Source: Sphingobium sp.
Lineage (GTDB): Bacteria; Pseudomonadota; Alphaproteobacteria; Sphingomonadales; Sphingomonadaceae
DNA length: 17,063 nt
Assembly: GCA_030148625.1 (NCBI GenBank)
Contig: JASBTC010000009.1
Location: forward strand, 1-17,063
Reading direction: 5' to 3'
Shown here piece after piece: positions 1 to 7,419 of the stretch (position 1 is its first letter; each line of letters starts with the position of its first letter). The notes below the pieces were generated by a model. That model did no database searches. It saw only the letters and a program-made list of their open reading frames with translations, and was not told the DNA's origin. The translations under genes were made by a program, and so were the position numbers.

Positions 1-54
1 TGGTACCGGCTTTCTCAAACCGACCCTGACGTGATCAGACCGCGCTCATCCGCA

Positions 55-3000
55 TCAGAACTTCACCTTCGCACCAGCGGTGAAATAGCGACCCATCTGG
101 TCGTAATGGACCTGCCCCGTGGTGGTGAGCGGCGGATCGCGATCGAAGACGTTGCTGATGCTGCCGAACAGCGTGAAACCGTCCACCTTCACCTGCGCGC
201 CGATGTCGAGATAGGTCCGCGCCGAGATCGCGTTGTTCGCGATATCGAGCTGATGATTCCAAACGCCGCCACCGACATAGCGCAGGCGGGCATCGGCGCT
301 GAACGCCTCGTCATTATAGGCGACGCTGAACGATCCGCGCCATTTCGGCGTGCCAAAGGGCACCGCCTCACCGACATCGCCGACATATTCAATCTTCGTG
401 ATGCCGTCATAGGTGGTCAGGCTGGGCACATAGGTCGCCAGCGCGCGGAAGCGCAGCGAGCCCGGCATCGACGACGAGATAGTCTCCATCGGCAGCGAAT
501 AGGATGCCTCGAAATCAACGCCGTGCGTCTTGTATTCGGCCAGGTTCACGAAGGTCGCATAGACCTCGGTCACGCGATTGTCGGGCCCACCGCGCACGAT
601 CTGGCTGCACAGGGCTGTGTTACCGTTGAAGCAGCGGCTGACGATGTCCTGCCCGCCGAGCGTCGCGATAGCCCCCTTGATGCTGATATCGAAATAATCG
701 ACCGAGAGATTAAGCCCCGGAATGAAGGACGGCGAATAGGTCGCACCGATCGTCGTCGTCTGGCCGATCTCCGGGTCGAGCACCGAATTGCCGCCGCCAT
801 AGGTGATGATCTCGTACGAAGACTTTGTGTCCGGATCGGCGATGGTCGAGCGGGTGGTTGAGCGCAGCGTGAAGAGTTCGGACAGGCTGCCCGAACGGAT
901 GTCGCGCGAGCGCGAGACGCGGATCAGCAGATCGTCGAAGATCCGATCGGTGACGCCCAGCTTCCAAGACCAGACGCTGCCGGTATTGCTGTAATGGCTG
1001 TAGCGGGCGGCGGCGCTGAATTCGAGCTTGCTGAAATCCTGATCGAGCAACGGGATCGCGATTTCGCCGAATCCTTCCTTGACGTTGAAAGCGCCTTCGA
1101 GGTTCGAGAAGTTGAAGGTGGTGAAAGCGCGCGCCGCCGAGAGCGGATCGAGCCCGCTCGACGTGATCGATTCCCAGCGCGCCTCGGCACCCACCGCGAT
1201 CGAGACCGGCCCCGCCCAGAGCGAGAAGGGATCGCCGCGCAGGCTGACGCCCGCCGTGTCGAGCTTGGTGGTGTTCTTGACATGCGCCGCGTTCGAAAAG
1301 GCATAGGCGACCGCCGCCGGATCGGCATTGCCTTCGCCGAAGATATTGAGCGGGCGGCAGGCCGTATTCGGATCGGTCAGCGCGATACGACAGATCGGCG
1401 CGCCGCCGACCGGGTTGGCCACCACATCGATCGCGCGCGCGAAATTGGGGGCGACCTTCTGGTTGAGATAGCCGCGATCGTCGCCCAGTTCGCCATGGCC
1501 GTAATAGGCGCTGTAGCGCCATTTGCCGTCACCGAACGACCCGTCGATGCCGATCGCCGCATCGATCGTGTCGCGCACATAGCCAAAGGTGCGATAGCCG
1601 TAATCCTCGAACACGCGCCCCATCACGAAGCTCGTCTGGCCCGCGGCGATCAACTGGTTGCGGACCGCCTGCGGCAGAAAGGGATTGTCGCGCGAGACCG
1701 TAATGTTGTTGCGGTTGCTCTCGGCGTAGAAGGGATATTGCGCCGACATGCGCGAATAGCTGCCGTCGATCCAGAGCTTCGCATCGCCCACTTCGAAGCT
1801 GGCGCGCGCATAGACGTTGATCCGCTCATGCGGCGCGGCGAGCGCGGTTTCGTCGCGCAGGCTGGTGCCCTCGCCGCCGATCATCACCGAATCGCTGGGC
1901 TTTCCCTTGGTACCGAAGCGAAACGGGCGCAGCGTCCCGTCATTGTTGAAGGTCTGGCCGGCAAGGACACCCGACATGATCAGGCCGCCGACGCTGGCAT
2001 CGGCATAGTTGACGTCGCGCGCGATGACATAGGTGTGCGCAGAGCCGTTAGGATTCGTGTAGAGTGTGGTGCTGCCCAGATTGCGGCGGGAATCGCGGTC
2101 GAGCACGCCCTTGTCGTCCAGATATTGGGCGCCGATCATGAAATGGCCGGCACCACCGGCGAAGCTGGTGCCGAAGCTGCCTTCGAACCCGTAACGCTCG
2201 GCATCCCCGCGCGACGAAACACCGGCCGTCGCGCCGAGCGTCAGCCCGTCGAGCGTTTCGTTGAGCAGGATATTGACGACACCACCGACCGCGCCCGAGC
2301 CCCAGGCGGCGGAGGCGCCACCGGTCACGACCTCGACGCGCTGGACCAGCGCCTGCGGCACGGTGTTGAGGTCACCCGCGCCGGTGAAGCGGCGGCCGTT
2401 GAACAGGGTCAGCGTGCGCGTGCTGCCAAGGCCGCGAAGATCGGCGGGCGAAGATCCCGATGCCGTGCCCGAGAAGTTGGTGACCGGTGAGGTGCTGGCA
2501 CGAAACTGGGGCAGATCGTTGAGCACTTGCGCGATGCTCGGCCGATTGCCGATGCGCAGATCGGCACCGCTGACGACCGTGGTCGGCGTCGGCGCGCTGA
2601 AACCCGCGCGGTCGATGCGTGAACCGGTGACCAGGATCTCGGCGTTCGGAGCGTCGTCTCCGGCATCATCGGTCGGAACGCTGGCGGGCACTTCCTGCGC
2701 GACAGGCGCCGCGGCGCTGACTCGAGCCGGCTGCGGCGCGACCAGCACCAGCACGCCGCGATCGGCGCGGCGGATCTTGAACCCCGTACCCGACAGCAGG
2801 ATGTCGAGCGCGCGGTCGACCGCGTGATTGCCCTTCAGCGTCGCACTTTTGCGGCCGCGGACCATCGTGCCGCTGAACGTCACCTGCTGGCGCGAGGTGC
2901 GCGCGAACGTGCGTAGCGCCGATGCCAGATCCTGTGCGGGAATGTCGAAGGAATAGGTCTGCTGCTGTTGCTGCTGCGCTGCCGCACAAGCGGGCGCGGC

Positions 3001-3057
3001 CATTGCCGTCGCCAGAACCGCCCCGGAAACCGCCCAGAGAAAAATGTGACGCGACAT
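55..3057 (-). CDS. TonB-dependent receptor with N-terminal STN signalling domain
   Basis: Outer-membrane receptor of about 1000 residues, expected to import a ligand using TonB energy and to signal its presence to the FecR-type protein encoded upstream. The N-terminus is a Sec signal peptide ending near ACA at residues 23-25, followed by a run of six Gln. Residues about 35-105 match the secretin/TonB N-terminal (STN) fold used by transducing receptors. A TonB-box-like EILVTG lies at 140-145, then a plug domain to about 272 with the typical DLRGLGSTRTLTLFNGRR stretch, then the beta-barrel ending in KVKF with the usual terminal Phe. I chose the ATG at 3057 because GGGGGAT lies just upstream and the signal peptide starts there; an in-frame TTG at 3075 would read through that ribosome site. 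It is the last gene of a sigma/anti-sigma/receptor set. The substrate cannot be told from sequence. Confidence 0.93.
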   Translation of the reverse strand: MSRHIFLWAVSGAVLATAMAAPACAAAQQQQQQTYSFDIPAQDLASALRTFARTSRQQVTFSGTMVRGRKSATLKGNHAVDRALDILLSGTGFKIRRADRGVLVLVAPQPARVSAAAPVAQEVPASVPTDDAGDDAPNAEILVTGSRIDRAGFSAPTPTTVVSGADLRIGNRPSIAQVLNDLPQFRASTSPVTNFSGTASGSSPADLRGLGSTRTLTLFNGRRFTGAGDLNTVPQALVQRVEVVTGGASAAWGSGAVGGVVNILLNETLDGLTLGATAGVSSRGDAERYGFEGSFGTSFAGGAGHFMIGAQYLDDKGVLDRDSRRNLGSTTLYTNPNGSAHTYVIARDVNYADASVGGLIMSGVLAGQTFNNDGTLRPFRFGTKGKPSDSVMIGGEGTSLRDETALAAPHERINVYARASFEVGDAKLWIDGSYSRMSAQYPFYAESNRNNITVSRDNPFLPQAVRNQLIAAGQTSFVMGRVFEDYGYRTFGYVRDTIDAAIGIDGSFGDGKWRYSAYYGHGELGDDRGYLNQKVAPNFARAIDVVANPVGGAPICRIALTDPNTACRPLNIFGEGNADPAAVAYAFSNAAHVKNTTKLDTAGVSLRGDPFSLWAGPVSIAVGAEARWESITSSGLDPLSAARAFTTFNFSNLEGAFNVKEGFGEIAIPLLDQDFSKLEFSAAARYSHYSNTGSVWSWKLGVTDRIFDDLLIRVSRSRDIRSGSLSELFTLRSTTRSTIADPDTKSSYEIITYGGGNSVLDPEIGQTTTIGATYSPSFIPGLNLSVDYFDISIKGAIATLGGQDIVSRCFNGNTALCSQIVRGGPDNRVTEVYATFVNLAEYKTHGVDFEASYSLPMETISSSMPGSLRFRALATYVPSLTTYDGITKIEYVGDVGEAVPFGTPKWRGSFSVAYNDEAFSADARLRYVGGGVWNHQLDIANNAISARTYLDIGAQVKVDGFTLFGSISNVFDRDPPLTTTGQVHYDQMGRYFTAGAKVKF

Positions 3058-3069
3058 ACCCGTATAATC

Positions 3070-3103
3070 CCCCAATCATGCCCGGCGAACCCGGCCGTTG
3101 GGG
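3070..3103 (-). promoter_or_regulatory. Possible 5'-leader hairpin covering the receptor's ribosome site
   Basis: In the 104-base gap between the anti-sigma gene and the receptor gene, CCCCAA and TTGGGG (minus strand) can pair, with an inner CCGG/CCGG pairing around a short loop. The 3' arm is part of the GGGGGAT stretch that serves as the receptor's ribosome-binding site, so folding could limit its translation relative to the upstream regulators. Seen: the complementary arms. Inferred: any regulatory effect. Confidence 0.3.
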
Positions 3104-3161
3104 ATTAGACGCATCATCCGCCAATCTCCGCCCGCCGGACGCGAAATTTTCTGAAAGCGGC

Positions 3162-4205
3162 TCAGCGATCCGATGAAGCGATCGTGATCGCGCCGTCACG
3201 GCCGGCGATGCGGACCGGCAGAGTCTCGCGAACGCCGACGACAAAGGCATCGACATCGCCGGTGTTGAACACGCCGTTGATTTCGAGCGCGCCCGCCTTC
3301 GGATCGGCCAGCTCTATCCTGCGCGCGGAATAGCGATTGACGCGCTCGACCGCGCTGGCAAGCGGCTCGTCGATAAAGGTCAGCTGCCCGACTTCCCAGG
3401 ACAGCGATCGCGCCACGTCGGTCGCGGCGACCGACGCAGTCGACTGGGCGAGATTGGAAACCAGCTCTCCACCGGGCTTGAGCAGCCGGTCCGCGGCGCC
3501 ATTTGCCCCTTTGAGCGCAACCGGCACCGGCATGGCGCCGCGATCGCGCTGCTCGAGCACCGCGACCTGCCCCTCATAAAGCACGACATGCATCTGCCGG
3601 CGCAGCAATTCGACGCTGAACGAGGTGCCCGTCGCGACCACCAGCTTGTCGGCCGCCGTAACGCTGAACGGGCGGGCCGGATCGTGGGCGACGTCGAACT
3701 TCGCGCGCCCCTGGCGCAGGACCAGCACGCGCCGATCCTTTTCGAGCCGGACATCGACGCGGGTGGCGGCATCGAGCGAGATGCGCGAACCGTCGGCAAG
3801 CACGACGATCCGGCGCTCGCCCACCGCCGTGCGATAAATGTCGGGCTGGCTCTGCAACCACAGCACGCTCGCGACAAAGGCGAGAACCAGACAGGCCGCA
3901 ATCCCCCAGAACGCCCGTCGCGGTCCCGACCGGACCGCCCAGCGCGCCCGGTTCCGCTTTCGATAGGTCGCCAGCGCACGCTCGCGGACTTCGATGAACT
4001 CGGGCGCGGTGGCGGCCGCACCGAAACGCTGCCAGACGCGCACCGATCGCTCGAAGGCGTCGAGATTGTCGGGATCTGCATCGATCCATGCATCGAAGGC
4101 GCTTTGCTCGTCGATCGACAGCGCGCCCTCGGACAGCCGCAGGCACCATGCGCTCGCTTCTTCCAGCCGCGCCTGGCGATCCGTGGGGACGACGGAGATG
4201 CTCAT
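3162..4205 (-). CDS. FecR-family anti-sigma factor
   Basis: Inner-membrane anti-sigma/sigma-regulator of 347 residues that relays the state of the outer-membrane receptor to the ECF sigma factor. The N-terminal cytoplasmic part (about 10-60) has the DUF4880 pattern, with conserved Trp residues in EASAWCLRLSEG and FDAWIDADPDNLDAFE. One membrane helix lies at about 99-118 after a basic stretch. The periplasmic FecR domain covers about 122-215 (GERRIVVLADGSRISLDAATRV, then ATGTSFSVEL). The C-terminal 272-345 resembles the DUF4974/STN-like domain thought to contact the receptor's STN domain. The start ATG at 4205 overlaps the sigma-factor stop as ATGA, so the two are very likely translationally coupled. 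Length and domain order are normal for the family. Confidence 0.93.
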   Translation of the reverse strand: MSISVVPTDRQARLEEASAWCLRLSEGALSIDEQSAFDAWIDADPDNLDAFERSVRVWQRFGAAATAPEFIEVRERALATYRKRNRARWAVRSGPRRAFWGIAACLVLAFVASVLWLQSQPDIYRTAVGERRIVVLADGSRISLDAATRVDVRLEKDRRVLVLRQGRAKFDVAHDPARPFSVTAADKLVVATGTSFSVELLRRQMHVVLYEGQVAVLEQRDRGAMPVPVALKGANGAADRLLKPGGELVSNLAQSTASVAATDVARSLSWEVGQLTFIDEPLASAVERVNRYSARRIELADPKAGALEINGVFNTGDVDAFVVGVRETLPVRIAGRDGAITIASSDR

Positions 4206-4765
4206 CGATCGTCTCCAAATCGCTCGGTCAGCAGCACCATCGCTTTGGTCAGATGCTTCTCGACCGTGCGCACCGCGATGCCGAACGTATCGGCGATCAC
4301 GTCCTTGCTCATATGCTCCAGCCGGTAGAGCGCGAAGATCGCTTCGGTCGTTTCGTCGAGTTCGCCCAGGGCCTGGCGCATCGCGACGATCGAATCGCGG
4401 CCGGCCGCAATGCGGAACGGATCGAGCGGATCGACGCCGATCGCATCGCCCTCACCCAGCATCTGCCGATATTCGGTCCGCACTTTCGCGCGGCGGGACC
4501 GATCGCGCAGCAGGTTCGCAGCGGTCTGGAACAGATAGGCGCTGCCCGACTGCACCGTCATATCGGGATGGCTCGCCAGCCGCGTGAACACTTCCTGCGT
4601 CAGATCCTCGGCCTCGGCATGATCGGCGATCCGGCGCAGGAAGAACGCCATCAGCGCCGGCCGATATTCGCGGCTGAATTCGATGACGTCGCGCGCGCTT
4701 TCACCCTGCCCGGCATGTTCGCCCGGCTCGGCATTTTCCCCTGGCATCGCACTTTCACCCGGCAT
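4202..4765 (-). CDS. ECF RNA polymerase sigma factor, FecI-like
   Basis: Extracytoplasmic-function sigma-70 factor of about 187 residues, partner of the downstream FecR protein and presumably needed to transcribe the receptor gene. Sigma region 2 covers about 33-95 (AEAEDLTQEVF, then YLFQTAANLLRDRSRR). Region 4 covers about 126-182, with the helix-turn-helix around MSKDVIADTFGIAVRTVEKH. The reading frame stays open far upstream, antisense to the next gene, so the start needs choosing. ATG at 4765 has GAGAGG eight bases before it; ATGs at 4798 and 4747 are alternatives with poorer sites. With the 4765 start the protein begins with four hexapeptide repeats of the form [M/E/G][P/Q]GE[S/N/H]A, an unusual, probably disordered leader before region 2. 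Confidence 0.93.
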   Translation of the reverse strand: MPGESAMPGENAEPGEHAGQGESARDVIEFSREYRPALMAFFLRRIADHAEAEDLTQEVFTRLASHPDMTVQSGSAYLFQTAANLLRDRSRRAKVRTEYRQMLGEGDAIGVDPLDPFRIAAGRDSIVAMRQALGELDETTEAIFALYRLEHMSKDVIADTFGIAVRTVEKHLTKAMVLLTERFGDDR

Positions 4766-4818
4766 CACATGAGCCTCTCGCAGACGGCCGTATCCCATTA
4801 GACGCGCGGACGGCATTT

Positions 4819-4857
4819 CTTCGCACGGCGATCGAAAAAAACGATCGCCGTGCGAAG
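4819..4857. repeat. Perfect 16-bp inverted repeat with A7 loop in a divergent promoter gap
   Basis: The arms CTTCGCACGGCGATCG and CGATCGCCGTGCGAAG are exact complements (4819-4834 and 4842-4857), separated by seven A. It lies between the divergent sigma-factor and LD-carboxypeptidase genes. It is not an ordinary intrinsic terminator: the A/T run is in the loop, no U tract follows either arm, and no gene ends here. It may be a cruciform-forming or protein-binding site, or a leader hairpin for one of the two transcripts. Confidence 0.85.
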
Positions 4858-4921
4858 CCGGCGGCGGCGATGCACATGCCAAAGAATTGGTCGGGTGTCG
4901 CGGCATCCGGTCAACGCTGCT

Positions 4922-5971
4922 ATGGCCCTGGGAATGATCGACAGACGAACCGCCATCCAGGGCCTCAGCGCATTCTCCGCCGCGCTTGCCCTGCCGCAAT
5001 CCCTTACCGCCGCCCAGCCAGCCGCCCGCAAGCCGCCCCGATTGCGGCAGGGCGACACCGTCGGCCTGATCGAACCCGCGGGCTTCACCGACGACGAATT
5101 CGACCTGCAGCTCGTCGTCGACACGGTGAAGGCGATGGGGCTCGTTCCCAAGCCGGCGCCGCATCTGGCGGCGCGCTACGGCTATCTCGCCGGCGAAGAC
5201 AAGGCGCGCGCCGCCGACGTCAACGCCATGTATGCCGATGACAGCGTACGCGCGGTCTTCGCGGTGCGCGGCGGCTGGGGATGCGCCCGCATCCTGCCCT
5301 ATCTCGATTACAAGCTGATCCGCGCCAATCCGAAGCTGCTCGTCGGCTTCAGCGACATCACCGCCCTGCACCTGGCCTTTGCCGCGCGCGCCGGTTTCAC
5401 CACGATCCACGGCCCCAATGCCGCAAGCTCCTGGGGCAAGCTGTCCTGGGATGCGTTCCGGAGCCTCGTCTATGACGGCGCGACGCCGGTCTATCAGACA
5501 CCCGAAGGGACCGACGACCGCCTCGTCCAGCGCAGCGGGCGGATCCGCACCTTCCGCCCCGGCAAGGCGAGCGGCCGCCTGCTCGGCGGCAATCTGACCG
5601 TGCTCGCCGCGCTGATGGGCACGCCCTATCTGCCCGATTTCGACGGCGCGATCCTGTTCCTGGAAGATATCGGCGAGGCCGAATACCGGATCGACCGCAT
5701 GCTGACCCAGCTTGCGCTGTCCGGCATACTCGGTCGCGTCGCCGGCGTCGTTTTCGGCCAATGCACCGATTGCCGATCTTCGGGCGGCAATTATGGCGGT
5801 TTCACTCTGTCGGAAGTGCTCAAGCAGCATCTCGAACCGCTCGGCGTACCGGCGTTCCAGGGGGCGCTGATCGGCCATATCCCCAACCAGTTCAGCATTC
5901 CCGTCGGCATCCGCGCCGAGATCGACGCGACCGCGGGCACGATCCGTATCCTCGAATCCGCGGTGGCATAG
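4922..5971 (+). CDS. S66-family LD-carboxypeptidase with Tat signal
   Basis: Serine peptidase of the S66 family (LdcA/MccF group), which in known members removes the terminal D-amino acid from muropeptide tetrapeptides or cleaves related peptidyl amides. The expected catalytic triad is present: Ser144 in VGFSDIT, Glu248 in LFLEDIGEAEYRIDRM and His319 in IGHIPNQ, with family-like spacing. The N-terminus (MIDRRTAIQGLSAFSAALALPQ) is a twin-arginine signal, so this member should act in the periplasm, whereas classical LdcA is cytoplasmic. The start could be ATG 4922 or 4934; neither has a strong ribosome site, and a further in-frame ATG at 4850 would fall in the inverted repeat. It is followed after 4 bases by a lipoprotein gene, so the two probably form one operon. 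Confidence 0.92.
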   Translation: MALGMIDRRTAIQGLSAFSAALALPQSLTAAQPAARKPPRLRQGDTVGLIEPAGFTDDEFDLQLVVDTVKAMGLVPKPAPHLAARYGYLAGEDKARAADVNAMYADDSVRAVFAVRGGWGCARILPYLDYKLIRANPKLLVGFSDITALHLAFAARAGFTTIHGPNAASSWGKLSWDAFRSLVYDGATPVYQTPEGTDDRLVQRSGRIRTFRPGKASGRLLGGNLTVLAALMGTPYLPDFDGAILFLEDIGEAEYRIDRMLTQLALSGILGRVAGVVFGQCTDCRSSGGNYGGFTLSEVLKQHLEPLGVPAFQGALIGHIPNQFSIPVGIRAEIDATAGTIRILESAVA

Positions 5972-5975
5972 CCCG

Positions 5976-6347
5976 ATGATCCCCCTTCCCCGCCTGCTCG
6001 CAATCGCGCTTGTCCCGCTGACGCTGTCGGCATGTAGCGGCGGCACGCCATGCCCGGGGCCGCGGGCCGACTGGATCGCCGCATCCAGCGGCAAGCCGGC
6101 ACCCGCGCCGGCCAATACCGACACCATCATCCTCGACCAGCATGACCGCATCCTGTGGAACGGCACGATCACTTCGCACGAAAGATTGCGCGATACTTTG
6201 AATATGGCCGATGCCGCCGGCCACACCGTCAGGCTGACACCGCAGCCCGGCGCCACCTGCCCGATGATCGAGAAGGTCCGCGTGGCGATGGATCGATCGC
6301 TGGCCTGTGGCATGGGCCGCTGCCTGGAAAGCGCGACGGGGCGTTAG
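5976..6347 (+). CDS. Small lipoprotein with ExbD/TolR-like periplasmic domain
   Basis: A 123-residue protein with a lipoprotein signal peptide; the lipobox is LSAC with the lipidated Cys at position 20. After a Pro/Ala-rich linker (about 35-48), residues 50-116 follow the pattern of the ExbD/TolR periplasmic domain: hydrophobic strand, ILWNGTITSHERLRDTL, then VRLTPQPGATCPMIEKVRVAMD. The resemblance is by eye and needs a profile comparison. Unlike ExbD it has no membrane helix and would be held by lipid. It carries four further Cys (26, 95, 111, 116) that could form disulfides. It starts 4 bases after the LD-carboxypeptidase stop, so it is probably co-transcribed and acts in the same envelope compartment. 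Function not known. Confidence 0.75.
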   Translation: MIPLPRLLAIALVPLTLSACSGGTPCPGPRADWIAASSGKPAPAPANTDTIILDQHDRILWNGTITSHERLRDTLNMADAAGHTVRLTPQPGATCPMIEKVRVAMDRSLACGMGRCLESATGR

Positions 6348-6382
6348 AGTCTGTCCAGCTGGATTGGCTGATACGGCAAAGC

Positions 6383-6589
6383 CTCTCCTCCCTGCGCGCA
6401 GCGTGGGGAGGGGGACCACGACGCGAAGCGGCGTAGTGGAGGGGAATTTCGATGCGTCATTCCCCGCCGCAACCAGCAGAAATTGCGAGATAACGCCGCC
6501 GAAAACCGTGCGTGGCATCAGCATCGCAGTTCCCCTCCACCACCGGCCGGGGGCCGGCGGTCCCCCTCCCCATCTTCGATGGAGAGGAG
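6383..6589. repeat. Imperfect long inverted repeat of the GGGGAGGGGGACC type
   Basis: Two arms of about 60 bp face each other (6383-6446 and 6530-6589). Their best blocks are TGGGGAGGGGGACC (6404-6417) against its complement (6559-6572), and GTGGAGGGGAA (6436-6446) against its complement (6530-6540). The gene-free stretch 6348-6805 consists mostly of this element and the repeat at 6636-6693; I see no open frame of credible coding character in it. The remaining 6694-6805 holds nothing I can name. This looks like a dispersed extragenic palindrome or MITE-like element. Confidence 0.75.
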
Positions 6590-6635
6590 AAAATCCCGCC
6601 ATCGCGCATCCCGAATAAAATCCCGGACACCAGTG

Positions 6636-6693
6636 CGCGTTCGCGGGAATGCCACGGTGGGTGGTGTTTCGACGCAGATGGATCAAACTCCAG
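6636..6693 (-). repeat. Dispersed repeat half-unit, inverted copy of the 7254-7309 unit
   Basis: Read on the minus strand this runs CTGGAG, 14 bases, GTCGAAACAC, 12 bases, CATTCCCGCGAACGCG. The plus-strand stretch 7254-7309 has the same blocks with spacings of 14 and 11. The two copies therefore face each other across the acetyltransferase gene. A shorter trace of the outer end (GAGTCTGTCCAGCT) also lies near 6351-6364. Confidence 0.8.
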
Positions 6694-6805
6694 ATCCTGC
6701 CATTCCGGACGGTCTCTCAGGCTGTGGATAAAGCTGTGGACCGGTTTGCGGACAACCCGGTGCATCGCCATTGCCTTTCGCGAGATCGCCCGTTTATGAG
6801 CGCCT

Positions 6806-7240
6806 ATGCGCCCGAGACCATCCACCCCCGCCGACGCCGACCGGCTGTTCGAAATCTGGCACGATGCGGTGAAGGCGACGCATGATTTCCTGACGCCCGG
6901 AGACTTCGATGCGATCGCATTGGAGGTGCGCCCCTATGTCGCCACCGCGCCGCTCTGGGTGGTCGACGACGAGGCGGGACTGCCCGCCGCGTTCATGGGT
7001 CTGTCCGGACCGCATATCGATGCGCTGTTCGTGGCGCCCGGCCAGCATGGCCGCGGCATCGGGCGGGCGCTGACCGATCATGCGGCGCGCGACGCTGACA
7101 GCATCACCGTCGACGTCAACGAGCAGAATGCAGGCGCCCTCGCCTTTTACGAACATCTGGGCTTTGTCCGCTTCGATCGCTCGCCGCTCGACGATGCCGG
7201 CCGTCCATATCCGCTGCTGCATCTCCGCCGGCAGAATTGA
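6806..7240 (+). CDS. GNAT-family N-acetyltransferase (YjaB-like)
   Basis: A 144-residue GNAT acetyltransferase expected to move an acetyl group from acetyl-CoA to an amine; the substrate is unknown. The acetyl-CoA binding motif is QHGRGIGRAL at 80-89, preceded by the beta-strand IDALFVAPG. The C-terminal NEQNAGALAFYEHLGF (105-120) is typical of the fold. HDFL near residue 26 and the overall length recall the YjaB branch. The ATG at 6806 has only a weak ribosome site. An out-of-frame ATG lies ten bases upstream. The gene stands alone: repeat-rich DNA precedes it, and a convergent dipeptidase gene follows beyond another repeat. Confidence 0.9.
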   Translation: MRPRPSTPADADRLFEIWHDAVKATHDFLTPGDFDAIALEVRPYVATAPLWVVDDEAGLPAAFMGLSGPHIDALFVAPGQHGRGIGRALTDHAARDADSITVDVNEQNAGALAFYEHLGFVRFDRSPLDDAGRPYPLLHLRRQN

Positions 7241-7253
7241 ACCCGGCAGTTTC

Positions 7254-7413
7254 CTGGAGCGGAATGCGCTTAGGTCGAAACACAGCCATCTTGTCATTCC
7301 CGCGAACGCGGGAATCCCGCTATTCCGTGAAGCATCAGAAAGAAGAAGAAGCGGGATTCCCGCGTTCGCGGGAATGACAGGATGAGTTGATCTAGCTGGA
7401 TCAGACTCCAGAC
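7254..7413. repeat. Palindromic extragenic element with perfect 29-bp core arms
   Basis: Core arms 7292-7320 and 7351-7379 are exact complements (each built round CATTCCCGCGAACGCGGGAA), separated by a 30-base loop. Outer CTGGAG (7254) and CTCCAG (7408) ends extend the symmetry imperfectly. It lies between the convergent stops of the acetyltransferase (7240) and dipeptidase (7420) genes, so its transcript could fold and act as a bidirectional terminator. REP-like families with this core are common between genes in several proteobacteria (general knowledge, not searched). Confidence 0.88.
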
Positions 7414-7419
7414 GAGTCC

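Noticed and set aside
994..2490. Long plus-strand open frame of 498 codons opposite the receptor gene
   Set aside because: It lies wholly antisense to a clear TonB-dependent receptor, has the Arg/Ala-rich, low-complexity content typical of shadow frames in GC-rich DNA, and matches no family.
3090..3160. CGTCTAA-like ECF -10 element before the receptor gene
   Set aside because: A CGTCTAA match is present in the gap (minus strand, about 3114-3108), but I could not find a convincing -35 partner at the right spacing.
4819..4857. Inverted repeat as an intrinsic terminator
   Set aside because: The A/T run lies inside the loop, neither arm is followed by a U tract, and both neighbouring genes start rather than end here.
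4766..6313. Upstream extension of the sigma-factor frame to 703 codons
   Set aside because: The extension is antisense to the LD-carboxypeptidase and lipoprotein genes and shows no domain. The sigma factor needs only the last 187 codons, and an internal ATG has a good ribosome site.
7292..7379. CRISPR-like repeat
   Set aside because: There are only two arms and they are inverted, not direct, with no array of spacers and no cas genes.
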